Assembly: GCA_001574975.1 (NCBI GenBank)
Contig: KQ965793.1
Location: forward strand, 21,294-85,293
Direction of reading: 5' to 3'
Source of the DNA: Gonapodya prolifera JEL478
Taxonomy: Eukaryota; Monoblepharomycota; Monoblepharidomycetes; Monoblepharidales; Gonapodyaceae
DNA: 64,000 bases
In this document: positions 1 to 10,618 of the stretch, one piece after another
Layout of the letters: each line of letters begins with the position of its first letter
Numbering within the stretch: position 1 is the stretch's first letter
Program-made: the position numbers and the translations under genes
Notes under the pieces: generated by a model
The model's input: only the letters and a program-made list of their open reading frames with translations
Database searches by the model: none
What the model was told of the DNA's origin: nothing

Positions 1-956
1 GCAGCAGAATTATATAAAGTGAGGTGGGGGCGGTTGCGACGAGGGAAAAATGCAGAGATGACACTTTTTCTTGACATGTTGACTTTATTTAAAAGTATGA
101 TGCAAGGTCTTGCTGATGGTTGAAAACGATACTGTTGGTTTTGAAATATGGATGTAGAATGCATGAGACCCTGAGCGGGACATTGCTGCTGGCTATCGAC
201 TGATGAGGACAACATTTCCCATCGCAACATGGACTCTCACTCTGTACGAGTTGCAAGAGTGTGGGTCGCAGACTCTAGTAACATTGCATTCTCCATGCGC
301 TCGAAAGCTGTCGTCACGTATCGCAATGCAAATCCTTTGCTCCGAAGTGCCTTTGTTCTTGTTGACCCCCTTCAATCCACGATCTCTTGTTCAGAGACTC
401 AGGGGTGTGGCTGAAGTGGCGCCTTCCACCGTTCTCCTCGAACTCATCAATCCCAGAATTGCCCCACTCACCCGGTATTAATGAAGCCCTGTACACGTGT
501 ATGAAAACTGTGACGCGGTCTCCGACGAGCGGTGCGGTCCGTGGGGTAGGTTGTCAGATGGCTGCCTCGCGGTTGCCTTTGTCCTGTCCTGTTCTTACAA
601 CATAGGGTTTGAGTTTTGTCATAACATCTCCGACGACCGCCTCGTTTGTCTCGACCGTCACCTACTTGGAAACGTCGCAACGTCTTTTTGGCGACTGTTC
701 CATCTCGGGTGACAGCTTTGCGGGGTCGCCTCACTTTCCCTGAATATTCCCCCCAAACGCGGAAACAATTCCGCACATCTTGCACGGTGCACGCACGGTG
801 GTCCAGCTGTTGAAAATCATAAAGATGGGCGTGTGCACCGCAATCGATGCGCTTGATGGCATCCGGACGGCGCGGATGGATGGCGGAGACCTGAAGTGGA
901 AGGGCGGGTGGGACATCAGATCGCGTGTGTCGCATCGATGGGAGGGTGGAAAGACG
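1..956. other. Stretch without a recognisable gene
   Basis: Both strands carry only short overlapping open frames that resemble no family I know. No tRNA, satellite or transposon ends are visible. The last part should hold the promoter and 5' leader of the LRR gene that begins at 957. Confidence 0.5.
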
Positions 957-2238
957 ATGGCCTCGCGTGAGTTTTCATTTCGTGGTGTTGCGTTCGTTGA
1001 AGACGGGTCGCTGACGATCGGCTGCCTCGGAAAGTGTTCTCGCCTACACCGTCCTTCCCTTCACGCCGCCTCCCTCTCACCCTCGTTGCCCTCCTCCTCC
1101 TCCTCCTCTCCTCCCTCACCCTCACCCTCGCCCAAAACACTACCTCCACACTCTCGCTCGACTGCGCCCCCTTCGAGCGCCTGTTCACCCAATCCAACAT
1201 GACCCATCCCTGGCCCAAAGGATCCTGCTGCGGGTCCACCGACGCCGCAAGCCCGTCCTACACGATCAACTGCGCAGGCGGGCGCGTCACCGAGGTGATC
1301 CTCGTTGGGTTCGGGCTGTCGGGGTCGCTCCCGGACCTCTCCGCCCCGACGGAACTGCAGCTGCTCGACCTGTCGTTCAATAACCTGACGGGCCAGATCC
1401 CGCCGCTGACGGCGCTGACGAAGCTGACGACGACGTTGACGCTGAGCAGGAACGCGTTGAGCGGGTCGATCCCGTTCTTGTCCCATTTGGTGCAGCTCCA
1501 GAAGTTGGACTTATCGGTGAATAATCTCACGGGGGAGATCCCGGCTGTGTCGACCATGACCAAGTTGGTCAATTTGTTCTTGGGGAGGAATCAGTTGAGT
1601 GGGCCCATTCCCACCATGCTGGCCTTGAGCAATTTGCGATGGGTGGACCTCTCCGTCAACAACCTCACCGGTGAGTGCAGGCTCGTCAAGCAAAGCATCA
1701 TGCCTTCGCTTCCTCCGCTCACTCTTCGTGATGTCTGACCCACCAACCCCTAATCCCAGGCACCGTCGACGACATTTTCCCCGCCAACCTCACATCCTGC
1801 TTCCTCACAACCTACGGGGGCAACCGCGGCCTCTACTCCTGCAAGGGTGCCACGCACCTCCCGCCCATATGCAACTCCACCGCTTTCCCCGGCGAAACCC
1901 CCATCGTGCCCAGCACACTCGTATGCCCCGCGGGCTCCTCTTCCTCCTCCCCCGACTCCCAAACGGCCGCCGACGCCGCCGCCGCGTCGACAAAATCCCT
2001 CGTAGCCATCATCGGTGGCGTAGTCGGTGGGCTGGCGCTCATCGTGATCATCGCGCTGCTCGTAATGTGGCCCCGTGTTTTGGGGTGGCGCAATGCGAAG
2101 GAGGAGAGGCAAAGGGAGCGGGAAAGGGAGGAGTATATTTTCCATAGGGAGCAGAGAGACGTCGCACAGGGGCAGGCGTGGGAGAGGGAGAGTTACAATA
2201 GGGAGGTGGCGATGTCGCCGTATCCGCGGAAGTATTGA
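957..2238 (+). CDS. Leucine-rich-repeat single-pass membrane protein
   Basis: Predicted type I plasma-membrane protein with an extracellular LRR domain. The body opens at 1035 with no in-frame ATG after a TGA at 998. A ten-base first exon starting at ATG 957, with donor GTGAGT at 967 and acceptor AG at 1033-1034, puts MASLFSPTPS in frame. A hydrophobic signal segment rich in Leu follows. Then come a Cys-containing cap and five or so plant-type LRRs with the LDLSxNNLTGxIP pattern at about residues 80-215. A second intron (1671-1759, phase 1) joins LTG to TVDDIF. The C-terminal part has a Ser/Ala stalk, one membrane helix (AIIGGVVGGLALIVIIAL) and a short charged cytoplasmic tail ending SPYPRKY. 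No kinase domain follows, so it is receptor-like only. Ligand and role are unknown. Confidence 0.8.
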
Positions 2239-2530
2239 TCGTCGGTGGTGGTGGAGTCGTGGGGGAGGGTGCTCTAGCTGTCTTGAACGGTTGGAAGTCG
2301 AGTGGTCTCGAGGAATGACTATTTTGGTTTTGGCCTCTGTCATTGACCTTTTTTGATTTGTATTATTGAGCGCAATATTAATATCATTGAAACAGGTTCC
2401 TTTTCTTTTTCTACATCCTCAACTTGCACTAACTCCGGAGAGTGCAGCTTCGTGACGTGAATGCATCGGATAAATCATTTTTTTCCCTCGTTTAGCCACA
2501 GCATGTCGTCGAATTCAATCATCGTTCCAT

Positions 2531-2761
2531 TCATCTTATCTTTGAATAACTTGAGCAGATCCATCGAAGTCCATCATTTATGAGTTTTATTGCCCCAAAG
2601 CATCCACCAACCACTCGCATAGAGCTTTTTACCATCATAAGGAATCGTAAGCCCTCCTCATATCCGTCTGCAGAGCAGTTCAATTTGGTCGTGTTTCGTG
2701 CAGAAGTAAAGACTGCGAACAGTGTCGCGATAAGGAGGACGCTTAGATTTGGGTGTTTCAT
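2531..2761 (-). CDS. Possible small secreted protein
   Basis: A complete ATG-to-stop frame of 76 codons. It begins MKHPNLSVLLIATLFAVFTS, which reads as a signal peptide, and is followed by a 50-residue part with three cysteines. I recognise no family. It sits between the 3' end of the LRR gene and a dehydrogenase remnant, both without transcript evidence here. Chance is possible for a frame this short. Confidence 0.3.
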   Translation of the reverse strand: MKHPNLSVLLIATLFAVFTSARNTTKLNCSADGYEEGLRFLMMVKSSMRVVGGCFGAIKLINDGLRWICSSYSKIR

Positions 2762-2792
2762 TGGTAAAGTGGGGTTGTGAGGAAGGTATTAT

Positions 2793-3215
2793 TTATCCTT
2801 TGTGGCGCTTGACTTCCTCCAGCGCTTTCTCGCCTCGTGCGCGGTCGCGGCATAGCATGTGCACAGTGGCGTGGCGGGATGAGAGGGCTTCGGCTGTTGC
2901 GCGTCCCAGACCGGCGTTGGCACCTATGGGTCGGCGTCGTTGAGGTTGGATTAGACGAAAACAGAAATGTGAAGAGCGGCAGGACGCACCAGTGATGATC
3001 GCGATTTTCCCGGTCAAGTCGACATCAAGAGCTCCGGGAGTGAATGATTTGGCGTTTCGCTCGTATCCAGCCTTTGCGCACTCGTATACCCTCCAGACTG
3101 CCTGCGAAGAGTGACACGTTTAGTTCATCTTGTGGAGAGGAGATGTGTAAGAGACACACACCAGCAAAGAGCGTCGATCTGAACAGTGCGGCCCTTGAGA
3201 GTGGAACGAGAAGAG
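2793..3215 (-). pseudogene. Short-chain dehydrogenase (DHRS12-like) N-terminal remnant
   Basis: Three exon-like pieces spell the N-terminus of an SDR of the DHRS12 type. The first is LFRSTLFAV, joined through a short intron to WRVYECAKAGYERNAKSF, then TGKIAIITGA. After a second intron comes NAGLGRATAEAL, which completes the Rossmann TGxxxGxG motif, then HMLCRDRARGEKALEEV. The family normally runs about 300 residues. Here the frame ends soon after at about 2793, with no donor site and no YxxxK catalytic part downstream before the LRR gene. An ATG is also missing at the expected start, where CTG stands. I read it as the leftover 5' third of a gene. An intact copy elsewhere in the genome is likely. 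Confidence 0.6.
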
Positions 3216-3505
3216 TGGACGAGTATTTGAGAGTGTGAAGTCGGATCGGTGGAAGAATCGAATTGAAACAAAAGTTCGGTGAGGAAGGACACAGTGACGC
3301 GGAGATTGCTGTGGAGCGTGTAGCGAGAGAGAGCGCGAGCGGAGGGAGAATGACTGTATTGACTGAGATGGAATGATGCGTTGAGGAGGAGGCTTTCGTC
3401 ATACCCGAAGTGTGTTCCGTAGAATGATGTATATGCACGTACTTCGCCTTTTCTGGCTTATCGACGATAGCTTTTGTCTCTTCTCTGAATGCTGCAAGTC
3501 GCGCA

Positions 3506-5610
3506 TCACAACCAGACACGGTTCCTTATCGGAAATGTAAAGTACTCCCACTCCCCAATGTCCCTCTTCACCTCCAATTGCCCACCATCTGAATCCCGCG
3601 CCTCGCTCTCGTCCTCGGTCTCATTTGCTTTCTCCTGCTCCCCATCCCGCTCCCACTCGGTCTCCCCTGGGTCGCCGCAGAGAGTTCTCTTCCACGTCAA
3701 CATTTTGTAGTTATATTCCCACTCTGGAGATGGCAGAGTATGGTCCGTGATCTGCGTCGTCGCCCTGGAACCTGCGCCCAAGTTCCGCGCTGTCACATTC
3801 AGTTGCTTATAGTCGCTTACAAGACTGAAAGTCACGGCTATCGTCGGCGTGCCCCGCGAGGCGGGTGGTATGTCGCTTAGTTCGAGCGCGCCTAGTATAC
3901 AGTTAATGAGTCGGTCAATCTGACAATGCGGTGAAGGGGTGCAAAGCACGTGACAGAGAAGCCACTCCCCGGCCAAACAGCACTCACCCAATCTTCTCGT
4001 CGTGCCCATTCCGTGATCTCTCTCCACCACCACCAGTCTGGCCTCCGTCTGATTATCCTCCGTCGTGGTGAACACACGCGTGTACGTGAACGGCGGTAGG
4101 AGACTATACCGTGGAATCATGGAAACGGCAAGGCCACCAGAGGCCGCCACGCCCAGTGTCACGTTCGGGGTGCGAAAGTACCAAAAATCAGCGACCTTGA
4201 GAAACTCGACTTCTGGGATTCTATTGGCCTCGATAGTGGCGCCGCGGGCTTGCAAAAGGAAGTTGCGGTTCGTCAGATTGAACTCACAGCGGAGAAAGAA
4301 AATGACGGGGCGTAGGCGCCGTACCTATGATCTCGACGCCAAGCCCCTTACGCACGCGCGCCCTGGTGCAGTTGAAAAATGCCCGCACTCCGCTCACAGC
4401 GTTAGCGCTGTTGGACTCATCCTCTGCCCCGACAAGTAACACGTCGTCGACGTCCTGCTTCGCAAGTCCGGCGTGCGTGAGCGCAGTCGTTATGTGGTGC
4501 GTGGCCCGTACTGCGAGCGTTGAACGTGACGCGGATCCAGCCGGGGTTGCAAACACAAGTGTCGCAGGATGCATGTCAGGTTGCTGCATGAGGGAGGAGC
4601 CCCCTCGATGTGCAGTGAGTAAGGAGCAGGTACCATTGGTCAAGGTGTCCTTTGAGTGATGAATGGGTTACAAACCGCGTCAGCTATACGAAACTGGGTT
4701 TCCACTCACCCATCCCGTCAACCCCAGGTCACTCGAAACAGCAAGTTGAAACAAGCCTGCCTCCTCGCCCCACAGCGTTGTAAACACAGTGACTTCCACC
4801 ACGCCACCCGTCAAGTCCAAAACAAGTACTATTTCAGTACCACGGACACACAAAAGAGAATTGCCCCGTCAGCACCCCAGCTTCCACAGGTCTCCCAGCA
4901 GACAACACTCAACCATTTCGTGCACTGCTCCATGGGCGCAACATCAATCCCGTACGCCGCCACAGCAGCCTGGGACCTCAACATCGGCTGCTGCCTGTGG
5001 GCAAATCCCGCCGCGGTCCCTACACTCCTGGCCGCTCGCCTCCACACGCTTCTCAGAGAGCTTTCTACCGACACGGGCATGTCCTCGTCGATTTCGCGCC
5101 AGTCGGTGCCAAGAGCGGCCGGAGTGGTGATGACAGCGGACGTGACGTTGGTGCCTAGGTGCGTGTCGGCAAGGCGCTTGACTGCTCGCAGGACGATGGT
5201 GGCGTCGGGTGGAGTCAGCAATTGTGGAGTGCCCGTGACGATGCTTTGCCTATCCGGGAAGAGGGTGGAGTGATCGACGTGGCCGAAGATGTCCACGCGA
5301 CCATTGCGGACGATACCTGGTTTGCAAGTGCGAGCCGATGGCAATACGTTCAGACTGGCTACTCCGATGCCAAGGTGTGGGGCGCTGCATTACTCACCAA
5401 CACGAGAAGTACCGTCGAACGTCAACCCCAGGTCTAGCATGACGAATAGGACCACGGCATAGAATTTCATCCTTGTAATCGATCAAAATGCTGTCCAGGG
5501 CACTCACCGACGCCGATGGTTTCGAAGACCGAGGCGCGGCAAACATGGGATGCTGCGCAGAGGAGAGCGATGGCGAGCAACGTGCGGCGGAGGGATCCGT
5601 GGCACATCAT
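3506..5610 (-). CDS. Divergent HSP70-family protein with signal peptide
   Basis: A highly diverged HSP70-like protein, probably ER-lumenal or secreted. Exon 1 (from ATG 5610) encodes MMCHGSLRRTLLAIALLCAA, a signal peptide. Next comes VMLDLGLTFDGTSRVGIVRNGRVDIF, split by an intron, matching the first ATPase loop. Later come SAVITTPAAL, an AYGID turn, and LVLDLTGGVVEVTVF matching phosphate loop 2. Then ALTHAGLAKQDVDDVLLVG precedes the adenosine region. The substrate-domain start is NVTLGVAASGGLAVSMIP. Key glycines and threonines of the nucleotide loops are altered (DLGTT to DLGLT, DLGGGT to DLTGGV), and much of subdomain IIB is missing. ATP hydrolysis is therefore doubtful. The acidic tail carries no HDEL-like signal. 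About seven GT-AG introns are needed. It could be an active diverged paralogue or an early pseudogene. Confidence 0.65.
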
Positions 5611-6629
5611 GAAGAGTAGGGTTGGTTTCGGTTTGTGGATGCATATTGCCGGTTTTATTCGAAAGCGCTATCCTCGGCTGAACACAACTCGCCACGTACA
5701 ACATACGTACCACGGAGAACCTCCTCAAAACTCATCTCGGCGCATCACACTCTCGCATAGTCATTTCGCTGCAAAGGAATAAGTATTCGCGCGCTAAATC
5801 ACCTACAACTGTATTGCGGTGGGATCTAACCGGAGGTTCGATTCATCCGACGTCGCCGTGGCATGGTGAAAGGAGAAAGGCATTGCGTTGATCAATGCTA
5901 TCGAAGATAGGAATTAGGGACTCGTCGAGCAGCTCCTGCCAGACGGTGCGAATTCCATCGCACTCAAACTGGTGAACGTGACACTGGCGTTGCCGACTGG
6001 CAACGAAACGAAGACGGACACAGTTCCGCGTGTATCTGCACTCGCGTTGGGGCTTGTTTGGGACGTGAGAAGTTGGTGGAGACGCTGTTGATTGCGGTTA
6101 CCCAAAGTCGTTGGATCGAAAATGACACACTGCAGGCGTCAAGAGCCTCATCGTATCACACTGAGGTGTTTTAGTGAGTCAGACACCATTTTTATCAATC
6201 TTGGCGAGTACATGTCTGACAATGTCACCATTCAAATGATCACATCGGTATCAATTCTTCCGCTTCTACAAAAGCAACACCTTCGGCGTTCCTGTTACAT
6301 TTTGCCACTGGTCGAATGATGGCAAATTGTACTTGACGTGGGCACAATGGCCATACAAGAACCTCAAGTCCCTCACTGAAACTTGAGGAATGTTTGGAGA
6401 CTCGGCGACCGTCACCAAAGCGAGGCGCACCCGGGCCTTGATGCAACTTGCAATATCACTTGGAATTATTCTTTTGCTCCATCATGTGTCGCTGTGTGTG
6501 CTGGCTGCGAGCAGTGAACACAACAGGAGCATCCTCCCATTACACGTTCCTTTCTCGCCACATGGCACATACTGGCTTATGAACTCCGATTCCATCTTTA
6601 ATGCCGACTGATCTTGCTTTCTTTCACGT
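5611..6629. other. Low-information region, possible decayed coding pieces
   Basis: A minus-strand piece (about 5914-6150, beginning CVIFDPTTLGNRNQQRLHQ) has coding-like composition and splice-like edges. A plus-strand piece near 6260-6385 (VPVTFCHWSNDGKLYLTW) also does. Neither joins into a gene, and no family is recognised. Confidence 0.3.
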
Positions 6630-7320
6630 CCTACTGACGACTGACAAGTGACATACGGGCGCGACAAGCGTATATGTTCGCTCCTCGTTTCAGTAACTCG
6701 AGAATGACTCTGGGATTGTTTTGAACGTGGTGTGTGCTTACCACTTCATCCCAAACACCACTGCCAGAAGGTACCATACCTACCCCAGTGCGCGAGTGCA
6801 CAGGTAAGGGAGGTCCTTTGCTTGATGTGCCATATGGTGAAACACATCGGCGATATCTGTCTTCGTTGCGTGAGTATAAATATCGCAGCTGATGGCTTGG
6901 CGCACCGTCCTCACCGTGTCCATGCGGAATGGATCGTCTTCCACGTCTCTGTTTATTACCGTGAAATCGGCGATCGACCGCTCCTTGGGACCTTGCAAGA
7001 CGACGAACATCGGGGTGTGATGGGTCGACGGCGTCACTTGACCAGTGTCCTCTGGGAGAGGGATGCAACATTCTTCTTCTCCAATTTGTACGTGACTACG
7101 TGTTCCTCTTGATGCGATCTCGTGAGCAGCCTCGAGCTTGTACTCTTTGGTGAGAGTTTGCCGGGAGGGACGACCCGTTTTGAACGGGATGATGACGCCT
7201 TCCCCCACTGTTGTCAGAGTCCAGGGTTCTTCCAGCGTTCCACAAAATGTTTCAGCCGACCGCCCACTGGGATGTGCGGTGCTGGGTGAGGTAAGAGACG
7301 CTCCAGAATCTGCGCTCGCA
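6630..7320 (-). mobile_element. Reverse-transcriptase relic of a DIRS- or Ty3-like retroelement
   Basis: Minus-strand reading recalls the first half of a retroelement reverse transcriptase. There is a linker ending in a VVLQGPKERSIADFTVINR block (the usual variable-Asp-Phe-Arg-xx-Asn region). This is followed by an FRMDTVRTVRQA segment and KTDIADVFHHM, the place of the first catalytic aspartate. The FRM-TVR style suggests DIRS, but Ty3 is possible. No terminal repeats, recombinase, integrase or capsid part was seen. It is a short, broken fossil with several breaks, and old judging by the divergence. Confidence 0.45.
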
Positions 7321-7488
7321 GAGTGAGGTCGGAGGTTGAATAAGCCTCGTTGACTTGAGAGAGAAACTGGTTCTATGTTGGTGCGAATCGTTTCGTCCAC
7401 TCCGCGTACCAACACTCCATCGGCACCCCCTCCATCGCTATCGTCTCGAGGGGATTGGAGGTGGGAGCAATCTTTGTCGCTGTTTGAG

Positions 7489-8684
7489 ATGTCGGAGGCG
7501 CGACAGGTTGAAGGCGACGCGATTGAGGTCGTCGCATTTGCTACCGCACCTACGGCTCCCCGCAAACCGGTCGCCCCGTACTGTACATTCATGGCGTTCC
7601 TGGCTCCAGGTTTGCCTTCCGACCAGACATCGAGGAATGGGCAAGGTACGGATGTAAACTTCCTCTTCGTGTGGTATTCTTACTGAATGCGTCTCTAACG
7701 CGACACAAAATAGATCAAAGAACATTTACCTAATCTGCCCCGACCGTCCAGTCAGGGGCTTTTCCGACTTCAACCCGCATGGCACCTTGGTGACCTTCGC
7801 AGCGGACGCAGCCCATCTCGTGACCGCCGCTTTGGCTGAGGTCGGTAGGGCGGGGTCGAAGGTGACAGTGGTAGGATTTTCGGTTGTGAGTTACACCGCA
7901 CTTGTTTACGCTTAGCATGGAGACTCGAACGGATGGTGCTGACTTCCGCTTATCAATTGTAATATGTCAGGGCGGACCCTTTGCCCTTCCCTTTGCCGTC
8001 CACCACCCCGAGCTTGTTCTTCGCCTCGTTCTTATCGGATCAAAGGGTGGTTTGCCGGTGGTGTCGAAGGTGCCACGGACGGAATGGCATCCGGTCCCGT
8101 GACTGGACACAATCTTGTGAAACGATCACCATGGATATTTCGGATTCTATGGGTGAGTATCCTGCAGTTGCAGCAGCGTATATTCACCAACATTGCTTGC
8201 CTTGTTTACCCCAGTCGTTTCTAAAACCCGACCTTGTGGACCCTGAGTGGTACTGGAACGACATGGAGGTCCAGTATGTGCGGCGACGACAAAGCACTTT
8301 ACAACGGTACCCCTGGGCTGAAGCCGTGGGCTATCGAGCACCTTGCTGGAGAGAACTTCCGACAAGGAATACAAGGGTTCGTTCCTACTTCCTCTTGCGC
8401 CTCAGTCTCCAATATCTGTCTAACCTCACCAACCCCACTCCCCACCCTGCTGTTCACAGACCCTTCACGACCTCCTCCTCGTCCTCGGCAAGGACTCTCC
8501 CACTGGCTTCGGCTTCGACCCATCTGCTTTGAAAGTGCCCGTGGAGGTGCACGCAGCCACTCGGGACCCGTTCAGCACGCCGGTGCAAGCGAAGCATTTG
8601 GCGGCTACCGTGGGGACGGAGGTGATTTGGGAGGATACGGATGGGCATCCGGTGGGGTTGTGGGGGGCTATGGAGAAAGTGTGA
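7489..8684 (+). CDS. Alpha/beta hydrolase-fold protein
   Basis: A probable cytosolic serine hydrolase or esterase. The clearest exon gives NIYLICPDRPVRGFSDFN, then a helix ending VTVVGFSV. An intron with donor GTGAGT at about 7886 and acceptor just before 7971 restores GFSVGGPFALPFAVHHPELV, so the nucleophile elbow GxSxG is intact (Ser in GFSVGG). Two or three more short introns lead to LHDLLLVLGKDSPTGFGFD and VEVHAATRDPFSTPVQ, carrying the acid residue (D of RDPF). Then DTDGHPVGLWGAMEKV ends in TGA at 8684, with the catalytic His in DGH. The start is uncertain: ATG 7489 is used here, but the first splice does not phase perfectly and the oxyanion HG motif is not obvious in exon 1. It runs opposite the retroelement relic. 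Confidence 0.65.
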
Positions 8685-8751
8685 AGGTTTCGGTCGGGGG
8701 AAGACTATATGACAAGTACAACAAGTATGCATTACGTGAGAAATGAAAACA

Positions 8752-10488
8752 TTACATCGTGTTTCGTTGCTCAATATGCTTGCGAAGTACCGCAACAGTC
8801 AATGGGCATGTTTGTGCATTCCTCAGGCGAGGGAAACTTGCGATGCCGTCGAGATTGATCTGAAGGCGCTGCACAGTGGTGTCAACACTTCGCTCAAGAA
8901 GGTATTTCAGACATTTATAATGTACGCTTGTGGTTGCTGCTTCTAGTGCATGGTCCATGGCTTCTGCGCAGATATCGACCGGGGTTCGCTTAATCAGCAC
9001 TTCCAAGACATCAATGTGTCCCCGCCCAGCTGCACTCTTAAACGCTTGCTTGATACTGTCAGTATCAAAAGTTCCAGCACCCTTTTCCAATAGGAGGGTG
9101 ACAATATCGCTCCAACCTCTGTGTGCAGATCCAATCAGAGGTGCTGCAGCTTGGGTGTGCATATCGGCGCCATATTCTAGAAGCACTTTGACCATGTCCA
9201 GGTCACCCTTTCTTGCGGCTTCCGAAAGACAAATGTCATTATGTGCGTGGACATCGGCTCAATGTTGGAGCAGTGTACGTGCGATTTCCATGCATTCTGG
9301 TATGGGAATCGACGTCATGAATCGGAGGGCTGCTGAATTCCTAGAGCGAGCGTTTGCGCCTTTCCCAAGCAGGAGCTCTACCACCTCAAGATGGCCGCGC
9401 ATTGCAGCCAACACAAGTGATTCGTTGTTCATCGTCCCAGCATGAGCTCCAGTATCAAGAAGGAGCCTCACGATACGCGCGTCTCCGATTTCAGACGCGT
9501 GTTGAAGACAGTCGTCGTTAACATGGAGGCCAGCTCCAGCGTCCAGCAACACTTGTACAACTGACACAAAACGCTGGCGGACTGCGTACACCAGGACTTC
9601 ACTTTTCCCAGCATTGATACTTGCGCCACGATCCAACAGGAGACGAACTGCAAGAACGCTTCCCAGGAAAGCAGCTTCCGAGATCGGCAGCGTACTGAAG
9701 GCAACGATTGCCGTTTACTTGAGCGTCTGCACCGGCCTCTAGCGGCGCCACCTGCATGACTTGCAAGATCCACCCCCCAGAAGCACGCAGAAGAGCCTCC
9801 CCTTCTCCTACATGTACATCAGCTCCACGCTGAAGCAGGAGACGAAATGCAGGTGCGTTCCCAAGGTCAGCTGCGGTCGAAAGTGATTAACACAGCTGCC
9901 CCACCCGATGGGTGAACCGATGATTGACGTCGGCGAGGCCGCAAAGTTTTCAATCACTTGTATATCACCCCTTTTCAACTCTGCCAGGAGGGCACGCTCT
10001 GGTTCTTTATATTGCCTCAATGCGCGCGACAGTATTGTGGCAGGATCTGTGAGGATGTCAGAAAGTCGGTGGCTCAAAGCCTCTGTTGGAAGTACCAAGC
10101 GATAGTCGTTGGGGATGCACGTGGCGATTTGGCAGATGATCTCCGAAGGCAGTTCAGCTAGGCGAAAGAAAGGGCGCGATTGGCCGGACGTCGCTTCGGC
10201 GCAGCGTGTCAGAGCAATCATCCTTTGGGAGTAGGCGATAAAGTCGAGTGGCTCGGATGTGATAAAGGGAACGGAGCCATCGTTTTGTGTAACGACATCG
10301 GCGGGATACATCGTCGATTCCCGTCCATCTGCGGCGACGGCGCTACATGCACGTCGTGGTTGAGATAGGAGAAGAGGCTCAAAGGCATTGGTGACTTCAG
10401 ACGCGCGGATGGTACGGGGAGGGGGGGGGAATCTTGAAACTGGAGCTACCCAATTGTTGACGGATACACTGAATTGTACAGTTTTCAT
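8752..10488 (-). pseudogene. F-box/ankyrin-repeat gene, decayed
   Basis: From ATG 10488 the frame reads a Pro-rich leader, then an F-box-like stretch (FRLAELPSEIICQIATCIP, about residues 108-150). Ankyrin repeats follow: RLLLQRGADVHVGEG, VRLLLDRGASINAGKSE, VVQVLLDAGAGLHVNDD, VVELLLGKGANARSRN, VKVLLEYGADMHTQA and KCLKYLLERSVD. The repeats are recognisable throughout but shift frame twice (near 9890 and 9690), where no normal-sized intron explains it. An in-frame TGA at 9259-9261 replaces the Gly of LLQH-G-ADVHAHND. F-box/ankyrin proteins normally bring substrates to SCF ubiquitin ligases. I read this copy as a pseudogene, though sequence errors could mimic the frameshifts. Confidence 0.65.
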
Positions 10489-10618
10489 ATGAACGTGAGA
10501 CCCATTTGTATATACATTATTGACAGGGGTTTGAATTCAAGACTAAATAAACCGGGAAGCTGCCATCTCAACCGCACAGCGCGTTAAGAAAGCATGATGC
10601 TGGATGCTCTGAACCGAG

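Noticed and set aside
5830-5855. T-loop-like GGTTCGATTC
   Set aside because: The stem is only four pairs and no complementary 7-base acceptor strand lies about 70 bases upstream.
6390-6611. Plus-strand ORF with a hydrophobic start
   Set aside because: A single short frame beside a decayed region, with no family match and no supporting splice sites.
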